This document shows positions 7,123 through 14,960 of a stretch of 18,908 bases of DNA, piece by piece; within the stretch, counting starts at the first letter, position 1; every line of letters begins with the position of its first letter. Location of the stretch: NCBI GenBank assembly GCA_015904055.1, contig JABMDE010000075.1, forward strand, positions 33,442-52,349. Direction: 5' to 3'. The translations under genes were made by a program, and so were the position numbers. This DNA is from Nitrospira sp. Lineage in GTDB: Bacteria > Nitrospirota > Nitrospiria > Nitrospirales > Nitrospiraceae. A model generated the notes under the pieces. That model did not search any database, had not been told where the DNA came from, and was given only the letters and a program-made list of their open reading frames with translations.

Positions 7123-10023
7123 TTGGTGAAGCCCATGTTGTTGCGTCGATACCAGATCGGTCTGTTTTTCAGCGTGCTCGCTGTCGTGGGTATCTATTTG
7201 ATCCTCCCATTGACGGCATCATATTTCCTGGCTCAAGGACTTCGTCAGGATGGCTACAAGCATGTGATGATTCAGCTGGGATATCCGCGTTGGGACGGGA
7301 TGCACATTCCCGTCGTTGCCTTTCAACAGAATATCGGCGGAGAACAAGTGCTCATCTCCCTCACAAACGCCGAGATTGCGTATCAGTTGCCGGAGCTGGT
7401 GCGCGGGCGAGTCACCCGGGTGTGGCTTCCCGATGTCGCAGTGCAAGTACTCAATTCGGCCTCCTCCGGACTCGATGACGCGGAGGAGGGGACGCGAAGT
7501 CAGGTTGCCGACGACGAATCGCCCTGGAACATGTTGACGGCCGGTGATTTGTTACGTCGTTTACCGATTCTTCCATTCAATGAGTTACAGCTGGATCGGG
7601 TGACGATCTTTCGGGAACAAGCGACCGGCCCGCTTCGTAAGGTCACCATTGCCGGCAACCTGAATTATCGAGATGGGGAACTGGGAGGGCATCTCACATT
7701 CCAAGGACGTGATACCGCCTCCTATGGTCTGACTGTGGCTGGAAACTCAGCAAGCACCTGGTCGGCGACCTTGGTGTCTCAACGACTTCAATCTGTACCG
7801 ATCGTATCGTGGCACTCACAGGCGCATCCGAACGGTTCTCAAGTTGAGATTAAAGGACAGCTTGAGGTCAATGTCCGCGAACTGGCGCCCTTTATCGCGT
7901 TGCTTGTCCCGATAGGTCCGGAACTGGGAAAAGTGACAGGCGCGCTGGAGGTAAACTGGACTGGCACCGCGGCGTCGGAGGCAACGCTCACCTCGCTCTG
8001 GAGGGATTCACGTACGCACCTGGATGGAAATGTCCGTCTGAATGGCACCTTGCCTGCCCTGAAGGGTGTTGCACGTGACATTACCGTGGCCTACAAGGGC
8101 ACATTTACCGGCAACGCGATGCAGATTGGATGGACCTTGGCTCCCGGTGTGTTGGTGTCGGCGACTGTCACTGCCCAACCCCGCATCATTCCCGATGCCG
8201 TGCTGATGATGCTTCCACGCGGATCCCAGCCGTTCAGTATTCACAACAGGGAACCGGTCAAGGGGGTCACTGCCCAACCCCGCATCATTCCCGATGCCGT
8301 GCTGATGATGCTTCCACGCGGATCCCAGCCGTTCAGTATTCACAACAGGGAACCGGTCAAGGGGATGCTCTATTGGGCTGACATGCCGTTGCGCACGATT
8401 GTTGAGGGGCCGCTGTATGTGACCTATGGAAAAACCGCGGGACCATTGGTCGCGGAGTTTCAAACGAGCCGAGCAGAAGGAGCCGGGAGCGAGTTGGTGT
8501 CTGCGGAGGGACTCTATCGCGTGACAGGGGTTGTTCCCAAGGCGATCACAGAGAGACTGTCCGCTCAAGAAGCGACGGCCGATTTCCGAGGAACACTGTC
8601 TCTGACACGCACGGCTATAGAGGGGGTCCTTTCCCCGGAATCATTCGTGACGGTCAAACAGATTGACCAAGGAACTGTTGCGGTGCCAAAAATGACTCTC
8701 CAGTTGTCCGACGCGTTGTCCGTACGCTGCGAGCTGCCCGACATCCATTGCAGCGCCGGGCCGGCGACTGTGGCGATGCGTCGCTCAATGATAACCGTGA
8801 TGGGCCAGGACATTCATGTCGATCAAGGCGCCGTCGAGCTGCAACTGGCTGACGCCACCACGAAATCGTGGAATGCGCAAGGCCGGATCTCACTGGGTGG
8901 AGTGTCGCTCAATCTTGCTCCATTGAAAATTCCGGCGACGGACTGGAAAATCAGGTTTACCGCCAATCAAGCTGGGATCAAAGCCGATCTTCGTATCGAC
9001 GCTCCCTTGCGTGCGAGTCTGGTCACGGCTGAGATTGAGCAGCCGTTTACGACAGGGCAGGGAACGGCGCATGGCATGATCGGCCCGATTGTTTTCGATG
9101 GTGAGGACCGCCGGTTGAGCCGGCTGATTTCGGGATTGCCGATGCCTGTAGAAATACTGGATGGCCGGTTTGCGTCCACGATTGACGCGTCGTGGTCAGG
9201 CGGATTGGGGAAATCGGCTCATGGATTTCAGCTGGAGTCAGGAACGATCAAGGTTGTCGCTGACAAACTGTCCGGCCGGTATGACGAGTATGTCGTCAAA
9301 GATCTCAATACAACGATGGCCTTGCGCTCGGAGGGGTTCGACTCGCTGACAACGGTCGAACCGGCGCCGGTGACCATCGGGTCGGTACAGATCGGCATCG
9401 AGATGACCAATGTGTCCACGCTGTTCCAAGGATCGTGGAAATTTCATGAAAGACTGTCGGTCATCGAGGCGAAAGATTTCAGATGTGAGATGTTCGGAGG
9501 CCTGGTCACCAGTCCGGGCATTCTGGCGGACGTTGCCAAGCCGCCTTATCATGCGACCGTGATCCTGCGAGATTTGGATCTGGCTAAGGTTCTGAGCGTG
9601 GAACATCATCAGGGGATACAGGGAACCGGGACGCTGAGTGGAACGTTGCCGGTCACGATCACGTCCGGAGGACTGACGGTCAAAGACGGGATGGTCACTG
9701 CGCTGCCTCCGGGAGGGGTCATACGCTACGCATCGGCGCCGGAGTCATCAAAGGTCATTTCGGAGACGAATGCCCAGCTGCATCTGGTGACACAGGCGCT
9801 CAATAACTTTCACTACACACTACTGCGAGTTGGTGTAGACTATGCGGAGACTGGGACGCTTCTGCTGACCGCACGATTAGAGGGAAGAAATCCGGATCTC
9901 AAGAAGATCCCTCCGGTGAACTTCAATCTGACCGTGCAGGAACACATTCCGGCCCTTTTGAAAAGCCTGCGCCTTGTCGATGATATTCAAGATACAGTCG
10001 AGAGAAAACATAAGCGGCAATGA
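7123..10023 (+). CDS. ydbH: YdbH-family AsmA-like intermembrane phospholipid transport protein, copy 2
   Basis: A 966-residue paralogue of the protein at 1351-4164, with the same N-terminal membrane helix and the same C-terminal NFNLTVQEHIPALLKSL. It is expected to sit in the inner membrane and bridge the periplasm to YnbE. It is longer because a 33-residue segment (VTAQPRIIPDAVLMMLPRGS... to ...REPVKG) occurs twice in direct succession (8167-8364). The frame is kept and the protein remains open to its end. The start is TTG 7123 with GGAG upstream, or ATG 7135. The stop overlaps ynbE by 4 bp. Substitutions relative to copy 1 are scattered and mostly conservative, which suggests that both copies have been under selection for protein function. 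Confidence 0.9.
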   Translation: MVKPMLLRRYQIGLFFSVLAVVGIYLILPLTASYFLAQGLRQDGYKHVMIQLGYPRWDGMHIPVVAFQQNIGGEQVLISLTNAEIAYQLPELVRGRVTRVWLPDVAVQVLNSASSGLDDAEEGTRSQVADDESPWNMLTAGDLLRRLPILPFNELQLDRVTIFREQATGPLRKVTIAGNLNYRDGELGGHLTFQGRDTASYGLTVAGNSASTWSATLVSQRLQSVPIVSWHSQAHPNGSQVEIKGQLEVNVRELAPFIALLVPIGPELGKVTGALEVNWTGTAASEATLTSLWRDSRTHLDGNVRLNGTLPALKGVARDITVAYKGTFTGNAMQIGWTLAPGVLVSATVTAQPRIIPDAVLMMLPRGSQPFSIHNREPVKGVTAQPRIIPDAVLMMLPRGSQPFSIHNREPVKGMLYWADMPLRTIVEGPLYVTYGKTAGPLVAEFQTSRAEGAGSELVSAEGLYRVTGVVPKAITERLSAQEATADFRGTLSLTRTAIEGVLSPESFVTVKQIDQGTVAVPKMTLQLSDALSVRCELPDIHCSAGPATVAMRRSMITVMGQDIHVDQGAVELQLADATTKSWNAQGRISLGGVSLNLAPLKIPATDWKIRFTANQAGIKADLRIDAPLRASLVTAEIEQPFTTGQGTAHGMIGPIVFDGEDRRLSRLISGLPMPVEILDGRFASTIDASWSGGLGKSAHGFQLESGTIKVVADKLSGRYDEYVVKDLNTTMALRSEGFDSLTTVEPAPVTIGSVQIGIEMTNVSTLFQGSWKFHERLSVIEAKDFRCEMFGGLVTSPGILADVAKPPYHATVILRDLDLAKVLSVEHHQGIQGTGTLSGTLPVTITSGGLTVKDGMVTALPPGGVIRYASAPESSKVISETNAQLHLVTQALNNFHYTLLRVGVDYAETGTLLLTARLEGRNPDLKKIPPVNFNLTVQEHIPALLKSLRLVDDIQDTVERKHKRQ
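8167..8364 (+). repeat. Perfect 99-bp tandem duplication inside ydbH copy 2
   Basis: Bases 8167-8265 and 8266-8364 are identical and each encodes 33 residues. Copy 1 of ydbH has a single unit at the corresponding place. The lack of any mismatch, against the many differences between the two ydbH copies, shows that this duplication is far younger than the gene duplication. Confidence 0.97.
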
Positions 10024-10250
10024 TCGCCATGAGGTTTGCAATGCAGCGCCCGAATAGACTGACGACAGCACTAGGATTGGTACTCGTGGGCGTATGGGTC
10101 GCAACAGGCGCCTGCACGCCTCGTGTTGAAGTGGCGGTGTCGGATAAACCGATTACAATCAACTTAAACGTGAAGATTGACCACGAAATTCGCATCAAGG
10201 TTGATAAGGATCTGGACAAAGTACTTTCGGATGACAGCGGCCTGTTCTAG
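10020..10250 (+). CDS. ynbE: YnbE-like outer-membrane lipoprotein, copy 2
   Basis: 76 residues, the same length as copy 1. The hydrophobic leader ends in TGAC (lipobox-like), then CTPRVEVAVSDKPITINLNV and KIDHEIRIKVDKDLDKVLSD. The mature part is nearly unchanged from copy 1 while the leader has drifted, as expected for a functional lipoprotein. It overlaps the ydbH stop by 4 bp. Its TAG stop overlaps the AGGAGG ribosome-binding site of ydbL. Confidence 0.9.
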   Translation: MIAMRFAMQRPNRLTTALGLVLVGVWVATGACTPRVEVAVSDKPITINLNVKIDHEIRIKVDKDLDKVLSDDSGLF

Positions 10251-10261
10251 GAGGATATGAC

Positions 10262-10597
10262 ATGGCGATGTGGGGGAACACGATTGTGCTCGGTGCGATC
10301 CTGTGGGGCGTGACTGGTGTGCAACCGCTGCTGGCTCTCACCCTTGAAGAGGCAAAGATGAAGGGATTGGTTGGTGAGAAGTCCAATGGCTATCTGGGCG
10401 TTGTGGCGGCGGGCAACACAGAGGTTCAGGCTCTTGCGAGTGACATCAACCAGAAACGCCGCCAGGCGTATCAGGAGATCGCTCGTCGTGACGGAACGAA
10501 CTTGAGCACGGTTGAGACCTTGGCCGGTGAAAAAGCCATCGAAAAAACCAGACCCGGCAATGTAGTCGAAGGCCCCGGCGGCTGGATGAAGAAATAG
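10262..10597 (+). CDS. ydbL: YdbL-like DUF1318 periplasmic protein, copy 2 (full length)
   Basis: 111 residues, with a signal peptide likely cleaved after PLLA, then LTLEEAKMKGLVGEKSNGYL, the helical INQKRRQAYQEIARRDGTNL, LAGEKAIEKTRPG and the tail VVEGPGGWMKK typical of DUF1318/YdbL. A strong AGGAGG (10249-10254) lies 7 bp before ATG 10262. This copy retains the C-terminal tail that copy 1 has lost. It ends 36 bp before the convergent fusion gene. Confidence 0.9.
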   Translation: MAMWGNTIVLGAILWGVTGVQPLLALTLEEAKMKGLVGEKSNGYLGVVAAGNTEVQALASDINQKRRQAYQEIARRDGTNLSTVETLAGEKAIEKTRPGNVVEGPGGWMKK

Positions 10598-10633
10598 CTA
10601 TCTCACCCGTAGCCGTCCACGCAGAACGCTTCG

Positions 10634-11893
10634 CTATGAAGGTGAGTGTTGTTTAAGCAGCTTGTCGATCATCGCTCGAAATTCTGCTGCAGGCTTCGCG
10701 CCGACAAGTGGGCGGCCATTGATAAAGAACGTTGGCGTGCTGGTAATGCCGAGCTTAATCCCATCCTGAAGATCTTTGGCCACCTCTTCGCCAAAACGAT
10801 CTGAATTCAAGCAGTCGGCAAAGGTGTCTTCTCTAAGGCCGAGTTCTTTCGCGAGTTGAAGGAATTCCCAGCCCTTTCCCGCAGTTTGGCGATCAAACAA
10901 CAAGTCGTGATACTCCCAAAACTTCCCCTGTTCATTCGCACACTGTGCGGCTTCGGCAGCCTTCTGGGCGTAGGGGTGGTTGGGACCAGGATAATCTCGG
11001 TAGATGAGCCGAATGCGTTGTCCGTAAAGGCGGCGGAGTTCCTGTAATAGCGCCACGCTCTTTTGGCAATACGGACATTGGAAATCTGAAAACTCCACGA
11101 TTGTGATGGGTGCGTCAACCGGCCCAATCGATGGATCATCGTCAGCGCTCACTGGAAGGATCGGAAGCTCTGGGCTTTGAAGAGATATGCGAATAGCTGT
11201 CTGTCGTCGAAGCGAAACCAGCAAGGCCTGGCGTATTCTCGCTTCCTCTTGAAAGTCCTGTAAGGACGCAGAATGCGAACTATCCAGTCGGTCGCGGGTT
11301 TTCAACCGTTTGACCGGGGCTGGGAGATTAGCGAGTCTGGCGATGGATTCAGCCTGAGAAGCCTCGGCCAGCAGCTGCGAAATAGTGAGGTGCTTTCGCC
11401 TCGCCTCGGTTGCGAGCAATTCGTCGTCGATCATGCGCTGGACTGTGTGCTGGAGCAATTGGTGACGGTGCTGATCCGCTTGGTAGAGGGCCAGCGCCGC
11501 AGCCTGTTCGACCAAGAGGACGAATTTTGCGAGTGTGAGTGGTTTCACCACCGACATGAGGTGCTTAAAACTTACGCCTATCCACTGATTATCGAAGCGG
11601 CTCCATGATGTCACGCAGTGGAAGTCGGACAAGTCAGTGAATTGAGGCTGTGCCATGAATTGTTCCCATGTCCAGATAATCGGGGACGTCACACAGCCTC
11701 CGATTGCCAGCCCCCATTCAGTCAAGGGAATCTCAGGCTTGAATCCAAGATCCAGAACAGGGAACGTCTCAACGAGGTGTTGCCCCGGTGGAAGACGGCT
11801 ATCGCCCTCGTAGAATACTTCCCGTTCTTCTCCGCCCCGACGGGCTTTCGCCCATTGCTCTTTACTTTTCGTCAGACGATTGGGTTCATCCAT
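10634..11893 (-). CDS. Chimeric ORF: YuiH-type sulfite-oxidase-like N-terminus joined to SurA-N/DsbA-like thioredoxin domain
   Basis: A 419-residue uninterrupted ORF made of two unrelated parts. Residues 1 to about 126 match the start of the cytoplasmic sulfite-oxidase-like molybdopterin family (YuiH type): RLPPGQHLVETFPVLDLG, W.W..F, then DFHCVTSWSRFDNQWIGVSF with the presumed Mo-binding Cys93. The remaining ~80-100 residues of that family are absent. From about residue 127 a helical SurA-N-like stretch begins (HTVQRMIDDELLATEARRKH), followed by a DsbA-fold domain with FSDFQCPYCQ (CPYC, 273-276), a typical PGPNHPYAQKAAEAAQCA segment and the cis-Pro motif TSTPTFFING (386-387). DsbA-like proteins of this kind are normally exported; here the signal peptide is missing, so the product would be cytosolic. 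Probably a deletion fusion; expression is unknown. Confidence 0.8.
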   Translation of the reverse strand: MDEPNRLTKSKEQWAKARRGGEEREVFYEGDSRLPPGQHLVETFPVLDLGFKPEIPLTEWGLAIGGCVTSPIIWTWEQFMAQPQFTDLSDFHCVTSWSRFDNQWIGVSFKHLMSVVKPLTLAKFVLLVEQAAALALYQADQHRHQLLQHTVQRMIDDELLATEARRKHLTISQLLAEASQAESIARLANLPAPVKRLKTRDRLDSSHSASLQDFQEEARIRQALLVSLRRQTAIRISLQSPELPILPVSADDDPSIGPVDAPITIVEFSDFQCPYCQKSVALLQELRRLYGQRIRLIYRDYPGPNHPYAQKAAEAAQCANEQGKFWEYHDLLFDRQTAGKGWEFLQLAKELGLREDTFADCLNSDRFGEEVAKDLQDGIKLGITSTPTFFINGRPLVGAKPAAEFRAMIDKLLKQHSPS

Positions 11894-12073
11894 GATGGTC
11901 TGAGATTACGGCAGCGAGGAGTGTCCTGGCAACTGGAATACCCGCGAACGGTGCAGGGAGGCCTGATGGAATGTGAAATATTCGTGTAAGTAATGGAAAT
12001 GTAATGAATACTGGCCCTGGTACACTTACAGGGTCCAACACTGGATAAGAAACCAATACCTCGACCTTACGCT

Positions 12074-12622
12074 ATGACGGCATTCAGAATAACCACGTTC
12101 GGACTGATGGGCCTGCTGTTCACCTTCTGTCATCTTTGTATTCCTGAACTGTCCCTTGCGTCCGCACCAGTGCCGCCGTAGAAAGAAATGAAACCGTCTC
12201 TAATTCGACCTCAGGCATCGAACAAGTCTGTTCCTACTGTTCGTTGGAAAATAGCAAGCACTACCGTCCCACCATCTGTATCTGGAAAAACTATCGCGAC
12301 GAAAGCAAAGAGGCCCTCGTATTCAGCGCGTGCGTCCAAGAAGGTCGGCCAGAAGAAGCTGAAGCTACGTGCCCAAGCGATGACTGTCGTCGGGCCACCA
12401 CCTCTGATCCCGGCGAATGTTGTCCATTTTGGAATACTGGAGCAGCCCCGACGGTATGAGCACGAACGAGATCGTCGAACGGGACGGGTGATTGTTCCTC
12501 AAACAGCAGGATCGCTGTATGACCATTTCGCAGAGCTCGATCAAAACCATGACGGAGTGATCGATCCTTTCGAGCGCGCAACAGGCCGGCTCGACATTGA
12601 ACATGACGCAAGCAATCGCTGA
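12074..12622 (+). pseudogene. EF-hand-containing exported protein, copy 1, interrupted by an in-frame TAG
   Basis: The frame opens at ATG 12074 (MTAFRITTFGLMGLLFTF, a signal-peptide-like leader) and would continue to 12622, but a TAG at 12179-12181 stops it after 35 codons. Copy 2 has AAG at this place, so one base change broke the gene between leader and mature region. The rest remains open (MKPSLIRPQ from 12188) with a Lys/Arg-rich stretch and, near the end, a canonical EF-hand loop DQNHDGVIDPFE. Translation restarting at 12188 would give a leaderless protein. I do not recognise the overall family. Confidence 0.75.
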
Positions 12623-12644
12623 TTAGAAACGGAGGGTTGCCCGC

Positions 12645-12968
12645 ATGGATGCTATAGTTTTTAGAATATCTGGCCGAAAAGGTCACCAGTCGATACAATC
12701 TAGGCATCTAAATGCCTTCTTCCCGGATACTTCAATGCGTATTATTATTCTGATGTTCTTACTCATCAGTCTCGGATGTGCCGGTCCAGAGCTCTCCTTG
12801 AGCGATGAACATGCTACGCCTCGTGAAGAGGCCTGCTCGCCCCGGCAGTACAAGGCTGAGTACGAGGGGCAGTCTTCGAAGGCATGTAGACCTCAACGGT
12901 CGTGGTTTCAGGATGTCGGCACTACGCTCAGTGGGGCGGCACCTGCTTTCAGCACACCCAGACCATAA
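12645..12968 (+). CDS. Small lipoprotein-like exported protein, copy 1, with odd N-terminal extension
   Basis: From ATG 12735 the product is a 77-residue protein: MRIIILMFLLISLGC, then AGPELSLSDEHATPREEACS, two further Cys residues and a C-terminal LSGAAPAFST. The leader ending in LGC suggests a lipoprotein, although the residue three before the Cys is not the usual Leu. The only good ribosome-binding site (GGAGG 12631-12635) serves the upstream ATG 12645, which adds 30 residues in front of the signal peptide. Copy 2 lacks 78 bp here, so the same Shine-Dalgarno places the start just 4 codons before the leader. Export of copy 1 may therefore be impaired. Function unknown. Confidence 0.6.
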   Translation: MDAIVFRISGRKGHQSIQSRHLNAFFPDTSMRIIILMFLLISLGCAGPELSLSDEHATPREEACSPRQYKAEYEGQSSKACRPQRSWFQDVGTTLSGAAPAFSTPRP

Positions 12969-13254
12969 CTGCTCAGAGCCCTCCTGCAATCTCCAATCTG
13001 TGTGCCTGTCTGTTTACCGACTGAATAACCGATCTACCACAATCACTAATCCATAGCTCTGAAGCTCAAAGTTACCAGTGGCTGGTTCCATATTTCGTGT
13101 TGTCCGAAAAGATATTCAACAACCCAAACCCGGAAGATGTTCCGCCACGAATCGTCATGCATACTGCGGGCTACGGCCTGTAAGAATGCAGAATGTCGAC
13201 CGACCATGCTTATAGATTGAAATTGCGGCATTGACAGCAACAGATGGAGCCACC
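12969..13254. other. Gap between lipoprotein and VTT copy 1
   Basis: No gene is supported here. It aligns only patchily with 15207-15496: shared islands are TTTCGTGTTGTC near 13094 and the last ~60 bases, including GAAATTGCGGCATTGACAGC before the VTT start. A promoter for VTT may lie in the conserved end, but no convincing -35/-10 pair was found. Confidence 0.4.
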
Positions 13255-13905
13255 ATGATAGATCAACAGGGTGTGCTGCAGACAGATATGTCGATTCCAG
13301 AACAAGCCAAAGGCTCGATCACCGGAAAGGTTGCCATTGCGGCGATCTTCGCTGTTGCGATCGGTGCCTTTTTCTATTTCGATCTGGGACAATATCTTTC
13401 ACTTGATGCGCTGAAACACAATCGCGATCGGTTGCTGGCATTTACCGAGTCCAATTATGCTGCATCCGTGGCGATCTTCATTCTGACCTATATCGCCGTG
13501 ACGGGGCTCTCACTCCCCGGTGCGGTCATCCTTACCCTGGCCGGAGGATTTCTGTTTGGCGGTATGTTTGCCACGTTGTTCGTGAATCTTGGCGCCACGA
13601 CCGGCGCTACGTTGGCGTTTCTTGCCGCGCGATATCTGCTGCGCGATTGGGTCGAACAGAAGTTCGGCACGTGGGTCGCACCGGTGCAACAAGGATTCGC
13701 TCAGAATGCCTTCAGTTACCTGTTGACGCTGCGATTGATACCGCTGTTCCCATTTTTCATCGTAAATCTTGTTTCAGGGCTGACCCGCGTGAGCGCCGGG
13801 ACGTACGTAGCAGCGACCGCCATCGGAATCATTCCGGGGTCGTTTGTCTATGCCTATGCCGGACGTCAACTTGGCACGATCAATTCGCTCACGCCTATCC
13901 ACTGA
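13255..13905 (+). pseudogene. VTT/TVP38-family membrane protein, copy 1, C-terminus cut off
   Basis: The ORF matches the complete copy at 15497-16285 from MIDQQ through GRQLGTINSL, then diverges into TPIH and a stop derived from antisense sulfite-oxidase sequence. It retains the conserved VTT core: LAGGFLFGGMFATLFVNLGA, the AARYLLRDWVEQKFG stretch and RLIPLFPFF..NLVSGLTRVS. It lacks the last ~46 residues, including the final membrane helix. ATG 13255 was chosen because TGGAG precedes it by 5 bp; TTG 13231 is an upstream alternative. The homologous copy is followed by a flavoprotein gene, which is missing here. It may still be translated but is probably not functional. Confidence 0.8.
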
Positions 13906-14210
13906 TTATCGAAGCGGCTCCATGACGTCACGCAGTGGAAATCGGACAGGTCGGTGAATTGAGGCTGTGCCATGAAGTGTTCCCATGTCCAGGTGATCGG
14001 GATCGTCACAAAGCCTCCGATTGTCAGCCCCCATTCAGTCAACGGAATCTCAGGCTTGAATCCAAGATCCAGGACAGGGAATGTCTCAACGAGATGTTGC
14101 CCCGGTGGAAGGCGGCTATCGCCCTCGTAGAATACTTCCCGTTCTTCCCCACCTCGCCGGGCTTTCGCCCATTGCTCTTTGGTTTTCGTCAGGCGATTGG
14201 TCTGATCCAT
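13891..14210 (-). pseudogene. YuiH-type sulfite-oxidase-like protein, N-terminal fragment (copy 2)
   Basis: From ATG 14210 this encodes MDQTNRLTKTKEQWAKARRG through DFHCVTSWSRFDNQWIGVS, almost identical to the first 108 residues of the fusion gene at 11893. It then runs into antisense VTT sequence, giving an extra ELIVPS before a stop at 13866. The presumed Mo-ligand Cys in DFHCVTSW is present, but the rest of the cofactor-binding domain is absent. It is a fragment produced by the block-B seam. The divergent gene upstream is EF-hand copy 2, as in copy 1. Confidence 0.85.
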
Positions 14211-14390
14211 GATGGCCTGAGACTACGGCAGCGAGGGGTGTTCTGGCAACTAGGACGCCATCCAACTATGAAGAGAGGCCTGATGAAATGTGAAATATTC
14301 GTGTAAGTAATGGAAATATTATGAATAATGGCACTGGTACACTTAAAAGGCTCACCACTGGATAAGAAACCAATGCCCCCACGTCGCTCT

Positions 14391-14939
14391 ATGACGGCAT
14401 TCAGAATGTTCACGTTCGGACTGATTGGACTGGTTGTCACCTTATGTGATTTTTGGGTTCCCAGGCTATCGCATGCGTCCTCACCCGTGACGCCGAAGAA
14501 AGAGATGAAGCCGTCTCTGGTTCGACCGCTTGCACCGGACAAGTCTAGTCCTGCTGTTCGTTGGAAAATAGCGAACAAGAACCTCCCGCAGTCTGTATCG
14601 GACAAGGCTGTAGTGACTAAGACAAAGAGGTCATCGCGATCTGCGCGTGCGCCCAAGAAAGTCGGCCCGAAGAAACTCAAGCTACGTGCGCAACCGATGG
14701 CCGTAGTTGAGCCACTACCGCTGATCCCGGCGAATGTTGCTCATTTTGGAATGTTGGAACAGCCGCAACGCTATGATCTCGGGCGGGATCGTCGAACGGG
14801 GCGGGTGATTGTCCCTCAAACAATGGGATTGCTGCACGACCATTTCCCGGAGCTCGATCAAAACCACGACGGAGTGATCGATCCATTCGAGCGTGCAGTG
14901 GGCCGGCTCGACATTGAACATGACGCAACGAATCGTTGA
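14391..14939 (+). CDS. Exported EF-hand (calcium-binding motif) protein, copy 2, intact
   Basis: 182 residues. The leader MTAFRMFTFGLIGLVVTL looks like a signal peptide, probably cleaved near SHA-SS. A basic Lys/Arg/Ser-rich region follows (about 30-110), with KKVGPKKLKLRAQ. Then comes a short conserved segment, LIPANVAHFGMLEQPQRY and RRTGRVIVPQT, and a single perfect 12-residue EF-hand loop DQNHDGVIDPFE near the C-terminus (Asp 1, Asn 3, Asp 5, Gly 6, Ile 8, Asp 9, Glu 12). EF-hand loops of this form bind Ca2+. I do not know the family as a whole. ATG 14391 is used because it is the start conserved in copy 1; ATG 14373 and 14328 are in frame but not conserved. The lipoprotein gene follows 21 bp later, so the two are probably co-transcribed. 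Confidence 0.75.
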   Translation: MTAFRMFTFGLIGLVVTLCDFWVPRLSHASSPVTPKKEMKPSLVRPLAPDKSSPAVRWKIANKNLPQSVSDKAVVTKTKRSSRSARAPKKVGPKKLKLRAQPMAVVEPLPLIPANVAHFGMLEQPQRYDLGRDRRTGRVIVPQTMGLLHDHFPELDQNHDGVIDPFERAVGRLDIEHDATNR

Positions 14940-14960
14940 TTGGAAACGGAGGGCCCCTAT

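Larger units (their letters stand above)
11574..13890. repeat. Block B tandem duplication, unit 1
   Basis: This 2.3-kb unit carries, in order, a sulfite-oxidase-like 5' part (minus), an EF-hand gene, a lipoprotein gene and most of a VTT gene (plus). The sequence starting ACGCCTATCCACTGATTATC at 11574 recurs at 13891, directly after the interrupted VTT gene, and the gene order then repeats. The copies are clearly diverged, so the duplication is not recent. Confidence 0.88.

Noticed and set aside
8167..8364. CRISPR-like or phage repeat
   Set aside because: There are only two adjacent identical units with no spacer, lying inside a coding frame; it is a simple tandem duplication.
8008..8568. 186-codon minus-strand ORF over ydbH copy 2
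   Set aside because: It is antisense to an established gene, contains the mirrored 99-bp duplication, and its protein is rich in His/Arg/Ser without motifs; it is a shadow ORF.
10602..10646. Terminator between ydbL copy 2 and the fusion gene
   Set aside because: Only 6-bp arms (CTCACC/GGTGAG) with a 33-base loop and no T-tract, and the right arm lies inside the coding end of the fusion gene.
14328..14390. Longer start for EF-hand copy 2
   Set aside because: The extra N-terminal codons and the ATG at 14373 are not conserved in copy 1; ATG 14391 matches ATG 12074 and begins the leader directly.
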